From AC-32 sp963821495 (GTDB taxonomy: Bacteria; Actinomycetota; Thermoleophilia; Gaiellales; Gaiellaceae), in NCBI GenBank assembly GCA_963821495.1, contig CAWGEA010000003.1, forward strand, positions 1,240,001-1,304,000: 64,000 nucleotides of DNA, written 5' to 3'. Positions 1 through 10,905 of this stretch are shown here, piece after piece (position 1 is the stretch's first letter; each line of letters begins with the position of its first letter). A program made the translations under genes and the position numbers. The notes below the pieces were generated by a model that saw nothing but the letters and a program-made list of their open reading frames with translations, was not told the DNA's origin and ran no database searches.

Positions 1-348
1 CGTCAGGCCTGCGTCGACGAGCGGCGCCGCGAGGCGGTCGAGCAGGACCCCGTTCGTCGTCAGCGAGAGATCGTCGACGCCGGGAGTCTCCGAGAGCAGC
101 CGCACCAGCACGGGCAGCTCGCGGCGGACGAGCGGCTCGCCGCCGGTCAGGCGCACCTCCTCGACCCCCATCGCCGCCAGCACCCGCACGAGCCGTGCGA
201 TCTCCTCGAAGGTCAGCACCTCGTCATGGGGCAGCCACTCGAGCCCTTCGGCCGGCATGCAGTAGCGGCAGCGGAAGTTGCACTTGTCCGTGACGGAGAT
301 GCGCAGACTCTTGATCTCGCGACCCCAGGAATCGACGAGCGGCTTCAC
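1..348 (-). CDS. moaA: GTP 3',8-cyclase MoaA, N-terminal part (runs off the left edge)
   Basis: Radical SAM enzyme of molybdenum cofactor synthesis, which converts GTP to 3',8-cyclo-GTP. The visible 116 residues begin at a GTG and carry the SAM cluster motif CNFRCRYCMP (CxxxCxxC) followed by TGGEPL, the glycine-rich SAM-binding segment typical of MoaA. The spacing from start to cluster, about 20 residues, is normal for MoaA. The C-terminal half with the second iron-sulfur cluster lies beyond the window. It is transcribed away from a damaged transporter gene. The family assignment is firm; the exact start is less certain because no strong ribosome binding site is visible. Confidence 0.93.
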   Translation of the reverse strand, partial: MKPLVDSWGREIKSLRISVTDKCNFRCRYCMPAEGLEWLPHDEVLTFEEIARLVRVLAAMGVEEVRLTGGEPLVRRELPVLVRLLSETPGVDDLSLTTNGVLLDRLAAPLVDAGLT

Positions 349-396
349 GGACCGGCAGCCTAGCCGAGGCTTCCGGCGTCCGCCACGGCTCGCGCG

Positions 397-1278
397 ATGC
401 CGCCCCGCTTCAGGCGGGTCACGGCGGTGTGGGCGTGGACTCGTCCAGGTCACAGGACGGCTCGGTCGAGCTCCAGTAGACGCGCTGCTCGCGTTCGTGG
501 CCGTCCGCTACGCGATCGCGCACGGGTGTGCTCGGCCTGGCTGAAGGGCGCGGACGGTTGAGAGCGCTCGGCCACGCGCAGGGCGGCGCCGACGGGTCGG
601 CGGCTGCTGGGAGCGTCGAGATAAGCTCGGGCGCGGAATCGGGCTCCACGCCCGCAGGGCTCGAGACGCACCACCGTCTCGAGCACGCGCTGCATAGCCG
701 CCTCTAGGTAGTCGTGACGCCGATCTCGGCTGCTGCTCTTCCGGACGCCGTCGGGCGTCGAGGTCTGGCTCGGCGTCGTCCTCTCGGTCGCGGGCCTGGC
801 GATGCTGAGCGGCTCCACGTCGGCGCGACCGCCGGCGACCTGCTCGTGCTCGCCTCCGGCTCGGCGCGCAGGCGCGGCTCCGATCGTGAGGTCGAGCTTA
901 CCCAATCGCTCCGACGGGAGGTCGCGCTCTCGCCCGCTCGAGAAAGCGGGTCGGGAGACGTGACTGCGTGGTGTTCCTCGCGCTCGCGACGGCCACGGGC
1001 GACCTTTCGGTGCTCCGCGGCCGGACGGCGGGCGGCGCTGCTGGTCACGGGCGTCTGCGCGAGCGCGGCCGCCTACCTGTCCAGGTCTGGGCCCGCGGCG
1101 CCTGAGCGAGGCCCGGTCGAGCGGACGTCTTCGCGCTCGAGACCGCTTCGCGGGCATCTCTCGGCTACTGGCTCTCCGGCGACCGCCCGGGTGCGCTCGG
1201 CTGGGGCGGCTGCGCGGTGGTCCGGGCCGGGATCGTGGTCGCGGAGCCGGGCGCTGCCGCGCACGCTGCGGCGCCTAG
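397..1278 (+). pseudogene. EamA/DMT-family transporter, broken by multiple frameshifts
   Basis: No single frame is open, but pieces of one EamA-type drug/metabolite transporter can be read in order by switching frame. They include TAVW near 420, DALLAFVAVRYAIA near 479, LLLFRTPSGVEVWLGV near 733, GDLLVLAS near 834, LLVTGVCASAAAYL near 1038 and GYWLSGDRPGALGW near 1163. About six or more single-base gains or losses are needed to join them. EamA proteins have about ten membrane helices and 280-300 residues, matching this span. Because codon-level sequence survives between the shifts, this is either a very young pseudogene or poor sequence; the frameshift in the next gene favours the second. The apparent end is a TAG at 1276-1278. 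Confidence 0.75.
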
Positions 1279-1297
1279 TCCGCCGGCCGGGAACTAC

Positions 1298-1318
1298 CTT
1301 GCTATCATCCGACTAAGA
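1298..1318 (+). promoter_or_regulatory. dnaK promoter with HAIR-like (HspR operator-like) element
   Basis: The segment starts CTTG and ends near ACTAAGA, a degenerate form of the HspR operator CTTGAGT-N7-ACTCAAG used upstream of actinobacterial dnaK operons. Inside it, TATCAT at 1303-1308 matches 5 of 6 bases of a -10 hexamer, so repressor and polymerase would compete. A strong Shine-Dalgarno sequence, GAGGAGG, lies at 1332-1338 before the dnaK ATG. The last gene of the chaperone set encodes an HspR-like protein, which supports the reading. The right half-site is imperfect, so this is suggestive only. Confidence 0.4.
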
Positions 1319-1348
1319 TTTTCTCACCAACGAGGAGGAAGACTCACA

Positions 1349-3255
1349 ATGGCAAAGACGATCGGAATCGACCTCGGCACGACCAACAGTGTGTCGGCGT
1401 GATCGAGGGCGGCGAGCCGGCGGTCGTCCCGAACGCCGAGGGCGGGCGCACCACCCCGTCCGTGGTCGCGTTCACGGGCGACGGCCAGCGGCTTGTCGGG
1501 GCGCCCGCCAAGCGCCAGCAGGTGACGAACCCGACGAACACCATCTTCTCGATCAAGCGCTTCATGGGCCGCAAGTTCGGTGAGGTCAGCGAGGAGATGA
1601 AGATCGTCCCGTACGAGGTCGTGCAGGGCCCGAACGGCGACGTGCGCGTGAAGGCCGGCGACAAGGAGTACGCGCCGCCGGAGATCAGCGCGATGATCCT
1701 CCAGAAGCTGAAGGCCGACGCCGAGGCCTACCTCGGGGAGACGGTCGCCGACGCGGTGATCACCGTCCCGGCCTACTTCAACAACGCGCAGCGCGAGGCG
1801 ACGAAGGACGCCGGCAAGATCGCCGGGCTCAACGTCGTCAGGATCATCAACGAGCCGACCGCCGCGGCGCTCGCGTACGGCCTCGACAAGGAGGCCTCCG
1901 ACCACACGATCCTCGTCTTCGACCTCGGCGGCGGCACGTTCGACGTGTCGGTGCTCGAGCTCGGCGAGGGCGTCTTCGAGGTGAAGGCCACCAACGGCGA
2001 CAACCACCTCGGCGGAGACAACTTCGACAAGGCGGTCGTCGACTGGATGGTCGCCGAGTTCAAGCGCGATCAGGGGATCGACCTGGCGCAGGACAAGATG
2101 GCCTTGCAGCGCCTCTACGAGGCGGCAGAGAAGGCGAAGATCGAGCTCTCCTCGACGATGACGACCCAGATCAATCTGCCCTTCGTCACCGCCACTCCCG
2201 AAGGCCCGAAGCACCTCGACCTGCAGCTCACGCGCGCGAAGCTCGACGAGCTGGCGGCGGAGCTGCTGGAGCGGACCGTCGGCCCGACGAAGCAGGTGCT
2301 CGCGGACGCGGGGATCGACGCGTCGAAGATCGACCACGTCGTGCTCGTCGGCGGCATGACCCGGATGCCCGCCGTGCAGGAGAAGGTGAAGGAGCTGATC
2401 GGCAAGGACCCGCACAAGGGCGTCAACCCGGACGAGGTCGTCGCCGTCGGCGCGGCCATCCAGGGCGGCGTGCTGAAGGGCGAGGTCAAGGACGTGCTGC
2501 TCCTCGACGTCACCCCGCTGTCGCTGGGGATCGAGACCAAGGGCGGCGTCTTCACGCGCCTGATCGAGCGCAACACGACCATCCCGACGAAGAAGTCGGA
2601 GACGTTCACCACGGCCGAGGACAACCAGCCGTCCGTCGAGGTGCACGTGCTCCAGGGAGAGTCGGAGATGGCGCTCTACAACAAGACGCTCGGCAAGTTC
2701 CAGCTCGTCGGCATCCCGCCGGCACCCAGGGGCATGCCGCAGATCGAGGTCACCTTCGACATCGACGCGAACGGGATCATCAACGTCTCGGCCAAGGACC
2801 TCGGCACCGGCAACGAGCAGCAGATCAAGATCGAGGGCGGCTCGGGCCTGAAGCCGGAGGAGGTCGAGCAGATGATCAAGAACGCCGAGGGCCACGCCGA
2901 GGAGGCGCACCGCCTGCGCGAGCTGGCCGACGCGAAGAACCAGGCGGAGTCGCTCGCCTACGCGACCGAGAAGAGCCTCAAGGACCACCGCGACAAGCTC
3001 GACGAGAGCGAGGCCTCGACGATCGAGGGCCGCGTGATGGAGCTCAAGCAGGCGCTCGAGGGCGACGACCTGGGCGAGATCCGCGCCAAGAGCGACGCGC
3101 TCCAGGAGGCGGCGCAGAAGCTGGCCGAGGCGGTCTACGCCCAGGCCTCGGCGCAGCAGGCGCAGGCCGGCGGCAACGGCGAGGGGACTGCTGACTCCGA
3201 CGACGAGGTGATCGAGGACGCCGAGGTCGTCGACGAGGAGGCCAAGACCTCGTGA
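1349..3255 (+). CDS. dnaK: Chaperone DnaK (Hsp70), with a -1 frameshift near codon 14
   Basis: ATP-dependent Hsp70 chaperone. The ATG at 1349 follows a near-perfect ribosome binding site and begins MAKTIGIDLGTTNS, the phosphate-1 loop of Hsp70. The frame then meets TGA at 1400-1402. The rest (VIEGGEP onward, from 1399) is in the next frame and continues intact to 3255, with FDLGGGTFDVS, VGGMTRMP, the VLLLDVTPLSLGIE linker and an acidic, QAQ-rich tail. One missing base, probably a T after 1390 in what should read AACAGTTGTGTC, restores the conserved NSCV. Restored length is about 635 residues, normal for DnaK. It heads an operon with grpE, dnaJ, hspR and clpB. As written, the sequence cannot make a working protein; a sequencing error is more likely than loss of a core chaperone. 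Confidence 0.93.
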
Positions 3256-3749
3256 CCGAGGCGGAGCAGGAGAAGACCCTCGAGGAGCAGGTCGCCGCGC
3301 TCGAAGCGGAGCGCGACGAGCACCTGAACGACCTCAAGCGGGTCGCGGCCGAGTTCGAGAACTACCGCAAGCGGGTCGCGCGCGACCAGGAGAGCCTGGT
3401 CGGGCGGGCCCACGAGCGGCTGGTGAAGGAGCTGCTGCCCGTGCTCGACGACCTCGAGCGGGCGCTCGCCGCCGCCGAGGAGCACGAGGAGGCGAAGCTC
3501 GAAGAGGGTGTGCGCCTCGTGCACCGAGAGCTCGCGGCCGCGCTCGAGCGTGAGGGCCTCGCCGAGATCGAGACGAACGGCCACTTCGACCCCCACGTCC
3601 ACGAGGCGCTGCTCTCGCAGCCCTCGGACGCGGAGGAGGGAGCAGTGATCGAGGTCGTCCAGAAGGGCTACAAGCTCGGTGACCGCGTCGTCCGGCCGGC
3701 CCGCGTGGTGGTGGCCGCGCCCGAGCAGGAGGACGATGGCGGCGGTTAA
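3252..3749 (+). CDS. grpE: GrpE nucleotide exchange factor
   Basis: Co-chaperone that releases ADP from DnaK. The 165-residue protein has an acidic, strongly helical N-terminal half suited to the long GrpE coiled coil, including AAEFENYRKR at about residues 34-43. The C-terminal beta domain contains FDPHVHEALL, matching the FDPxxHEA signature. The GTG start overlaps the dnaK stop in a GTGA arrangement, a sign of translational coupling. The 3' end overlaps dnaJ by 14 bp. Its place between dnaK and dnaJ leaves little doubt. Confidence 0.96.
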   Translation: MTEAEQEKTLEEQVAALEAERDEHLNDLKRVAAEFENYRKRVARDQESLVGRAHERLVKELLPVLDDLERALAAAEEHEEAKLEEGVRLVHRELAAALEREGLAEIETNGHFDPHVHEALLSQPSDAEEGAVIEVVQKGYKLGDRVVRPARVVVAAPEQEDDGGG

Positions 3750-4797
3750 CGACCTGTACGAGACCCTCGGGGTCGCCAAGGGCGCGAGCCAGGACGAGAT
3801 CAAGAAGGCGTACCGCAAGCTCGCGCGGCAGCACCACCCCGACGCGAACCAGGGCGACGCCGCGTCCGAGGAGCGCTTCAAGGAGGTGCAGCACGCCTAC
3901 GACGTGCTCTCCGACCCCGAGAAGCGCAAGCAGTACGACCGCTTCGGCGCTGCGAACGGGCGCGGCCCCGGTCCCGGCAGGGTCAACTTCGAGGGCTTCG
4001 ACCTCTCCGACCTCGGCGACCTGGGCGACATCTTCGGCGGCCTCTTCGGCGGCCGCGGGCGCGCCCAGCAGCAGCGCGGCCAGCGCGGGAGCGACCTCGA
4101 GGTCGAGGTGCGGCTCTCGTTCGAGGACTCGCTCAAGGGCGTCGAGACGACGATTCCGGTCGAGCTCGAGACCGCCTGCCGCGACTGCGGCGGCTCGGGC
4201 GCGAAGCGGGGGACGGCCCCGACGCTCTGCCCCGAGTGCAATGGCCGCGGAGTGAAGGCCGAGAGCCAGGGCCTCTTCGCCCTGCAGCAGCCCTGCCCGC
4301 GCTGCCGCGGGAACGGGACGGTGATCGAGGACCCGTGCCCGACCTGCCGCGGCACCGGCCGCGAGCGGCGGACGAAGCGCTACACGGTCAAGATCCCGGC
4401 CGGCGTCAAGGACGGCTCGCGCATCAAGCTGCGCGGCAAGGGCGAGGCCGGCTGGGGCGGCGCCGAGGCGGGCGACCTCTACGTCGTCACCCGCGTGACG
4501 CCCTCGAAGGTCTTCTCCCGCCGCGGCGACGACCTCGTCGTCGACGTGCCCGTCAGCTACGCCGAGGCCGCGCTCGGGGCGAAGGTCCAGGTACCGACCC
4601 CTGACGGGCCCGTGACGGTCAAGGTCAAGCCGGGCACGACGGACGGCAAGCTGCTGCGCGTGAAGGGCAAGGGCGCGCCGAAGCTGAAGGGCTCCGGCCG
4701 CGGCGACGTCCTCGCGCGCGTGAAGCTGACCGTGCCGAAGAAGCTGAGCAAGAAGCAGCGCGAGCTGATCGAAGAGCTGCAGAAGGCGGGCGGCTGA
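3736..4797 (+). CDS. dnaJ: Chaperone DnaJ (type I Hsp40)
   Basis: Hsp40 that delivers substrates to DnaK and stimulates its ATPase. The 353-residue protein has an N-terminal J domain with HPD at residues 34-36, a short Gly/Phe-rich stretch, a zinc domain with four CxxCxGxG repeats (CRDCGGSG, CPECNGRG, CPRCRGNG, CPTCRGTG) and the C-terminal substrate-binding barrels. I chose the ATG at 3736 because MAAVNDLYETLGV begins the J domain; an upstream start in the same frame would only add low-complexity sequence overlapping grpE. It is embedded in the chaperone operon and overlaps genes on both sides. Confidence 0.97.
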   Translation: MAAVNDLYETLGVAKGASQDEIKKAYRKLARQHHPDANQGDAASEERFKEVQHAYDVLSDPEKRKQYDRFGAANGRGPGPGRVNFEGFDLSDLGDLGDIFGGLFGGRGRAQQQRGQRGSDLEVEVRLSFEDSLKGVETTIPVELETACRDCGGSGAKRGTAPTLCPECNGRGVKAESQGLFALQQPCPRCRGNGTVIEDPCPTCRGTGRERRTKRYTVKIPAGVKDGSRIKLRGKGEAGWGGAEAGDLYVVTRVTPSKVFSRRGDDLVVDVPVSYAEAALGAKVQVPTPDGPVTVKVKPGTTDGKLLRVKGKGAPKLKGSGRGDVLARVKLTVPKKLSKKQRELIEELQKAGG

Positions 4798-5155
4798 TGG
4801 ACGACCGTCCGCGGTACATGATCTCCGTGGCGGCCGAGCTCGTCGGCATGCACCCGCAGACGCTGCGCATGTACGAGCAGAAGGGCCTCGTCCGGCCGGG
4901 GCGCACCGCGGGCAACACGCGGCTCTACTCCGAGGCCGACCTCGAGCGGCTCCGGCTGATCCAGCGGCTGACGACGCAGCTCGGGCTCAACCTCGCCGGC
5001 GTCGAGGCGGTGCTCGACCTCGAGGAGCAGCTGCAGCGCATGCAGGCGCGCATGGAGCGCCTGCAGCGCGAGATGCTCGAGGCGATCGCGCAGGTGCACA
5101 GGCAGTACCGCCGCGACCTCGTTCTCTACGACCCGACTCGACTACCGGAGCGAAA

Positions 5156-5174
<19 letters not shown>
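4797..5174 (+). CDS. hspR: HspR-like MerR-family heat-shock repressor
   Basis: A 125-residue MerR-type regulator with an N-terminal winged helix (HPQTLRMYEQKGLV, then RLYSEADLERL) and a short helical tail. HspR proteins of actinobacteria repress the dnaK operon, use DnaK as co-repressor, and are encoded as its last or penultimate gene. The position directly after dnaJ (a TGATG stop/start overlap) and before clpB fits this exactly. The likely target is the HAIR-like site upstream of dnaK. No ligand-binding effector domain is visible. The 3' end overlaps clpB by 19 bp. Confidence 0.88.
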
Positions 5175-7632
<2,458 letters not shown>

Positions 7633-7633
<1 letters not shown>

Positions 7634-8415
7634 TGGCGCGCAAGGGCCGGCCGAGCGAGCCGCTTCCGGCACCGCTGCCGCCCGAGACGCGGCCGATCGG
7701 GCAGCTGGTCGCCGAGGCGATCCGGCTCTACGGGCGGCGCTTCTGGGCCGCGCTCGCGCTCGGCATCCCGATCGGCGTCTTCGGCGCGATCACGAATGGG
7801 CTGCACGGTCGCGACTACATCCTCTACGCGCTCATCCCCGGCGCGCTGCTGATCACGCTGACCTACGTCTTCGCAGCTGCGATCGCGGCGGAGCGACCGG
7901 TGCCGCGCCGCCGGCTCGCAGTCGCCTTCGTGACCGGCCTGATCGTCTTCGTGCCCTTTCCGATCCTGGTCCTGGGCTACGTGCTGCCGGCGATCGCGTG
8001 GCTCGCCCTGGTCGGGCTTGCCGTTCCTGCCGCGGTGATCGAGGGGACCGGCATCGTCGCGTCGCTGAAGCGCGGTCTCCAGCTCGGCCGAGCCGACTAC
8101 GTCCACGCGCTCGGCGGGATGGCGGCGCTCGGGATCTCCTTCTACCTCAGCACGCGCGTCCTCGCCGTGGCGCTCAACGCCGGCAGCGGCCAGGCGGCCG
8201 AGATCGCAAGGCCGGTCGCCGAAGGGGCGCTCTGGCCGGTCGTGGTCTTCGGCGCGAGCCTCCTCTACTTCGACCAGGCGGCCCGAGTAGAGTCGGGCCG
8301 TCCGCGATCGAGGAGGAGCCGGGATGCCGACCTACATCATGCTGACGAGCCTGACCGCGCAGGGCGTGCAGACGCTGAAGGCGAACCCCGATCGGCTACG
8401 GGAGGTCAACCGTGA
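7633..8415 (+). CDS. Uncharacterised multi-pass membrane protein
   Basis: I do not recognise a characterised family. Residues from about 35 to 220 contain roughly five or six hydrophobic helices, with basic loops such as PVPRRR and a GRRFWAAL entry helix. This resembles small actinobacterial membrane proteins that carry a repeated 'glycerophosphoryl membrane domain'-like pattern. The start overlaps the clpB stop (TGATG), so it is probably the distal gene of the heat-shock operon. The last 30 or so residues are Arg/Asp-rich and lie out of frame over the next gene for 92 bp. In the next frame a TAG occurs near 8289, so a small frameshift close to the end is possible. Confidence 0.7.
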
Positions 8416-8611
8416 CGTCGAGGAGCTCGGTGCGAAGGTCGTGCACCAGTGGGCGACGCTGGGGCCGTACGACTTCGTCAATGTGGTCGAGGCGCCGGAC
8501 GCGGAGACGATCGCCCGCGTGTCCGTGGCGCTCGGGGCCCGCGGCAGCGCCAAGCTGCAGACGATGACCGCGCTCTCGATCGACGAGTTCCTCTCGTCGT
8601 TCAGCGAGTAG
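8324..8611 (+). CDS. GYD-domain protein
   Basis: A 95-residue protein matching the small GYD family: MPTYIMLTSLT at the start, then LGAKVVHQWATLGPYDFV in the middle, the region that gives the family its name. These ferredoxin-like folds are common in bacteria and have no established reaction. The ATG at 8324 is preceded by GAGGAGCCGGG, a good ribosome binding site, which makes it more credible than the overlapping tail of the upstream frame. It ends 11 bp inside the convergent psuG gene. Confidence 0.85.
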   Translation: MPTYIMLTSLTAQGVQTLKANPDRLREVNRDVEELGAKVVHQWATLGPYDFVNVVEAPDAETIARVSVALGARGSAKLQTMTALSIDEFLSSFSE

Positions 8612-9494
8612 CCGCGACCGCGACCCGCGCCGCGAGGCGGGCGTTCGCGACGATCAGCTCGCGGTTCACCTCCTGCGTGCGGCCGCCGCTGCGCCCGTGG
8701 AGGAACGAGAGCACGAACGGCGTCACGCCCTGTCCGTGGATCCCTTGGGCGGCCGCCGCGGCCAGGGCTTCCTCGACGAGGGGCTCGACCTCGACGCCGT
8801 CGTCCGGGTCGCGAGCGAGCAGGAGCGCCGCGCCGCCGAGCTCCCAGTGCGCTCGCGCGGTGCGCGCGGCCTCCTCCGGCGAGTCGACCCGCGCGGAGAC
8901 GGGCGGGCCGCCACCCGCGCTGTAGAAGAGCGGCAGCTCGGCGGTCCGGTAGCCGAGCACGGGGATGCCCAGCGTCTCGAGCAGCTCCGCAGTCGCGGGG
9001 ACGTCGAGCAGCGACTTGATCCCGGAGGAGACCACGAGCGCCTGCGTGCGCGCGAGCTGCGCGAGGTCGGCCGAGACGTCGGGCCGCTCCGCGAAGCCGC
9101 GGTGCACGCCGCCGATCCCGCCCGTGCCCATGAACCGGATCCCGGCCAGCCGCGCCGCCGCGAGCGTTCCACCGACGGTGGTCGCGCCGATCTCGCCACT
9201 CGTGACGCAGGCGGCGAGATCGCGCGGGCCGGCCTTGCGTGCCTCCGAGCCCGCCTCGCCGAACCGCTCGAGCTCGTCAGGGTCGAGCCCCACGACGACG
9301 ACGCCGTCGAGTACGCCGACTGTTGCGGCCACGGCCCCTTCGGACCTGACCGCCGCCTCCGCGGCCTGACCCACCTCCACCCCCACCCCGGGTGGGAAAC
9401 CGTGTGCGACGAGCGTAGTCTCGAGCGCGACGACGGGGCCGCCCTCGTCGAGGGCTTGTTGCACTTCCGGCGCGATTCGCAGGAGTTCAGACAC
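8601..9494 (-). CDS. psuG: Pseudouridine-5'-phosphate glycosidase
   Basis: Cleaves pseudouridine 5'-phosphate to uracil and ribose 5-phosphate, the second step of pseudouridine salvage. The 297 residues carry PsuG/IndA hallmarks: VALETTLVAHGFP near the N-terminus, the FMGTGGIGGVHRG segment, SSGIKSLLDV with the catalytic-lysine neighbourhood, and a C-terminal GQGVTPFVL...ANARLAARVA stretch. The GTG start at 9494 follows the pfkB-type kinase by 81 bp on the same strand, forming a kinase-glycosidase pair. The 3' end overlaps the GYD gene tail to tail by 11 bp. Confidence 0.94.
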   Translation of the reverse strand: MSELLRIAPEVQQALDEGGPVVALETTLVAHGFPPGVGVEVGQAAEAAVRSEGAVAATVGVLDGVVVVGLDPDELERFGEAGSEARKAGPRDLAACVTSGEIGATTVGGTLAAARLAGIRFMGTGGIGGVHRGFAERPDVSADLAQLARTQALVVSSGIKSLLDVPATAELLETLGIPVLGYRTAELPLFYSAGGGPPVSARVDSPEEAARTARAHWELGGAALLLARDPDDGVEVEPLVEEALAAAAAQGIHGQGVTPFVLSFLHGRSGGRTQEVNRELIVANARLAARVAVAATR

Positions 9495-9575
9495 GTGTTC
9501 TCGCGGGCCTTTGTGCGGGCTCGCTCCCGGTGGAGGGGGCTCGCGAGCAAGGGCTCAAGCCAGACGCGTAGCGTG

Positions 9576-10397
9576 TCACGAAGGCACCGCCCCCAGCTGT
9601 CCCACGCAGCGCGCGGCCGCTTCGAGCCCGAGCTCGATCCCGCCGACGAGGAAGCCCGCCGCGAGCGCGTCGCCTGCCCCCGTCGTGTCGACCACGTCGG
9701 CGCCGAGCGGCTCGTGCTCCTCGACCCCGGTCGCGGTTCGCACCTCGACCCCGCGTGACCCGCGCTTCACGACCGCGGTCTCCGCGAGCGCGTAGGCGCC
9801 GCCGACCATCTCCCACTCGGGCTCGTTCGCAAAGACGACGTCGGGTGCGGCCGCGTCCAGGTTGGCGCGGAAGCGCTCGGCGCCGTACGCCCGGATCGCG
9901 CTCCACGACGAAAGGTCGACCGCGACCCTCGCCTCGCGCGCCCGCGCCAGCCGCGCCGCGGCCAGCGCAGCCTCGGCGATAGGCTCGGCCAGCAGCGCGT
10001 AGCCCGAGAGGTGAAGCCACTCGCAGCCGTCGAGCCAGCGCGCCTCGAGCTCGTCGGACCGCAGCTCCGTCGAGACGCCGCGGTCGGTCGCCATCGTCCG
10101 CTCGCCGTCTTCGCCCACGAGCGCGACGACGACGCCCGTCGACCCCTCGACGCGCGGCCCCACCAGCTCGACCCCGCGCGCTTCGAGGAGCGCACGCGCC
10201 AGCTCGCCGGCGGCATCGGCCGCGCGCTTCGCGATGCAGCGCGCCGCCCCGCCGAGCTCGGCGATCCACGCCGCCACGTTCGCGGCCTGGCCACCCGTCG
10301 CGAGCCGCGTCTCGACCGGCGTGTCGGCACCGGCGGCCAGAGAGTCGGGCGTCCGGACGATCACGTCCAGGAGCACGTCGCCGAGGGTGCAGATCAC
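9576..10397 (-). CDS. PfkB-family kinase, probably pseudouridine kinase
   Basis: A 273-residue ribokinase-fold kinase. The N-terminus ICTLGDVLLDVIV and the GGQAANVAAW motif bind substrate. The C-terminal DTTGAGDALAAGF holds the anion hole and catalytic Asp of the PfkB family. Directly downstream is psuG, and PsuK (pseudouridine kinase) usually pairs with it, so pseudouridine is the inferred substrate; sequence alone cannot exclude another nucleoside or sugar. I chose GTG 10397 because conserved sequence begins at once; in-frame codons upstream would overlap the divergent small gene. Confidence 0.85.
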   Translation of the reverse strand: MICTLGDVLLDVIVRTPDSLAAGADTPVETRLATGGQAANVAAWIAELGGAARCIAKRAADAAGELARALLEARGVELVGPRVEGSTGVVVALVGEDGERTMATDRGVSTELRSDELEARWLDGCEWLHLSGYALLAEPIAEAALAAARLARAREARVAVDLSSWSAIRAYGAERFRANLDAAAPDVVFANEPEWEMVGGAYALAETAVVKRGSRGVEVRTATGVEEHEPLGADVVDTTGAGDALAAGFLVGGIELGLEAAARCVGQLGAVPS

Positions 10398-10408
10398 GAG
10401 ACCAACCG

Positions 10409-10414
10409 TACAAT
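10409..10414 (+). promoter_or_regulatory. Candidate -10 element (TACAAT) for the small membrane gene
   Basis: TACAAT lies seven bases before the ATG at 10422, placing a transcription start at or next to the start codon. No convincing -35 hexamer is seen. The intergenic space between the divergent kinase and this gene is only 24 bp, so the region must serve both directions. Confidence 0.4.
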
Positions 10415-10421
10415 CGGCGGC

Positions 10422-10607
10422 ATGGACCGTCAGACCCAGGCCGACCGCATCCGCTCGTTCGTGATCGGCGGCCTCGTCGGCGCGTCCGCGGTGCTCGCGG
10501 CCGTCCGGCGCAAGCGCCCGCGCCCCCGGCCGACGCAGCCTGGTCTGGGCGGCTTTGAGGACGCTCCTTGCTACCGCGAGACGCTGGAGCGCGAGCGGGC
10601 GTCGTAA
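10422..10607 (+). CDS. Small single-pass membrane protein
   Basis: A 61-residue protein with one predicted helix (SFVIGGLVGASAVLAAV, about residues 12-28) followed by a basic, proline-rich stretch and a polar C-terminus. The family is not recognised. It lies between a divergent kinase and fmdB, 25 bp before the fmdB start. The positive-inside rule suggests a cytoplasmic C-terminus. The -10-like TACAAT just upstream and the sensible membrane pattern support a real gene, though the short length limits certainty. Confidence 0.6.
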   Translation: MDRQTQADRIRSFVIGGLVGASAVLAAVRRKRPRPRPTQPGLGGFEDAPCYRETLERERAS

Positions 10608-10632
10608 GGCCACCCCGCTAAGCTCTGACCCC

Positions 10633-10905
10633 ATGCCGATCTACGAGTACCGCTGCCCTAACGGGCATCTGTTCGAGCTCTTTCAGCGGATCGGCGATCC
10701 CCAGCCCGAGGCCTGCGAGGTTTGCGGCGAAGGCCCGGTCGAGCGCGTGCTCTACCCGGTGGCGGTGCACTTCAAGGGCTCCGGGTTCTACTCGACCGAC
10801 TACGGCCGCGGCTCGCGCAAGAAGGAGCCCTCGAAGGACGGCTCCGGCGGCGAGAGCGGCGGCGAGCCGAAGAAGAAAGAAGAGAAGAAGGCCGCCGAAG
10901 CCTAG
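10633..10905 (+). CDS. FmdB-type zinc ribbon protein
   Basis: A 90-residue member of the FmdB regulatory-protein family. It begins MPIYEYRCPNGH and has the paired CxxxH/CxxC pattern (CPNGH then CEVCGEG) of the family's zinc ribbon, then VHFKGSGFYSTDY. The C-terminal third is a low-complexity Lys/Glu/Gly tail (KKKEEKK), usual for actinobacterial members. The role is not established beyond a supposed regulatory or metal-binding function. The stop codon shares CTAG with the convergent amine oxidase stop. Confidence 0.9.
   Translation: MPIYEYRCPNGHLFELFQRIGDPQPEACEVCGEGPVERVLYPVAVHFKGSGFYSTDYGRGSRKKEPSKDGSGGESGGEPKKKEEKKAAEA

Noticed and set aside
450..1157. Open frames in the 400-1300 interval on either strand
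   Set aside because: None resembles a protein on its own; the pieces make sense only as fragments of one transporter.
1324..2988. A 554-codon open frame antisense to dnaK
   Set aside because: It is a composition shadow of the GC-rich dnaK codons: Arg/Leu/Val/Asp-rich with no motifs, while the sense strand has clear Hsp70 sequence.
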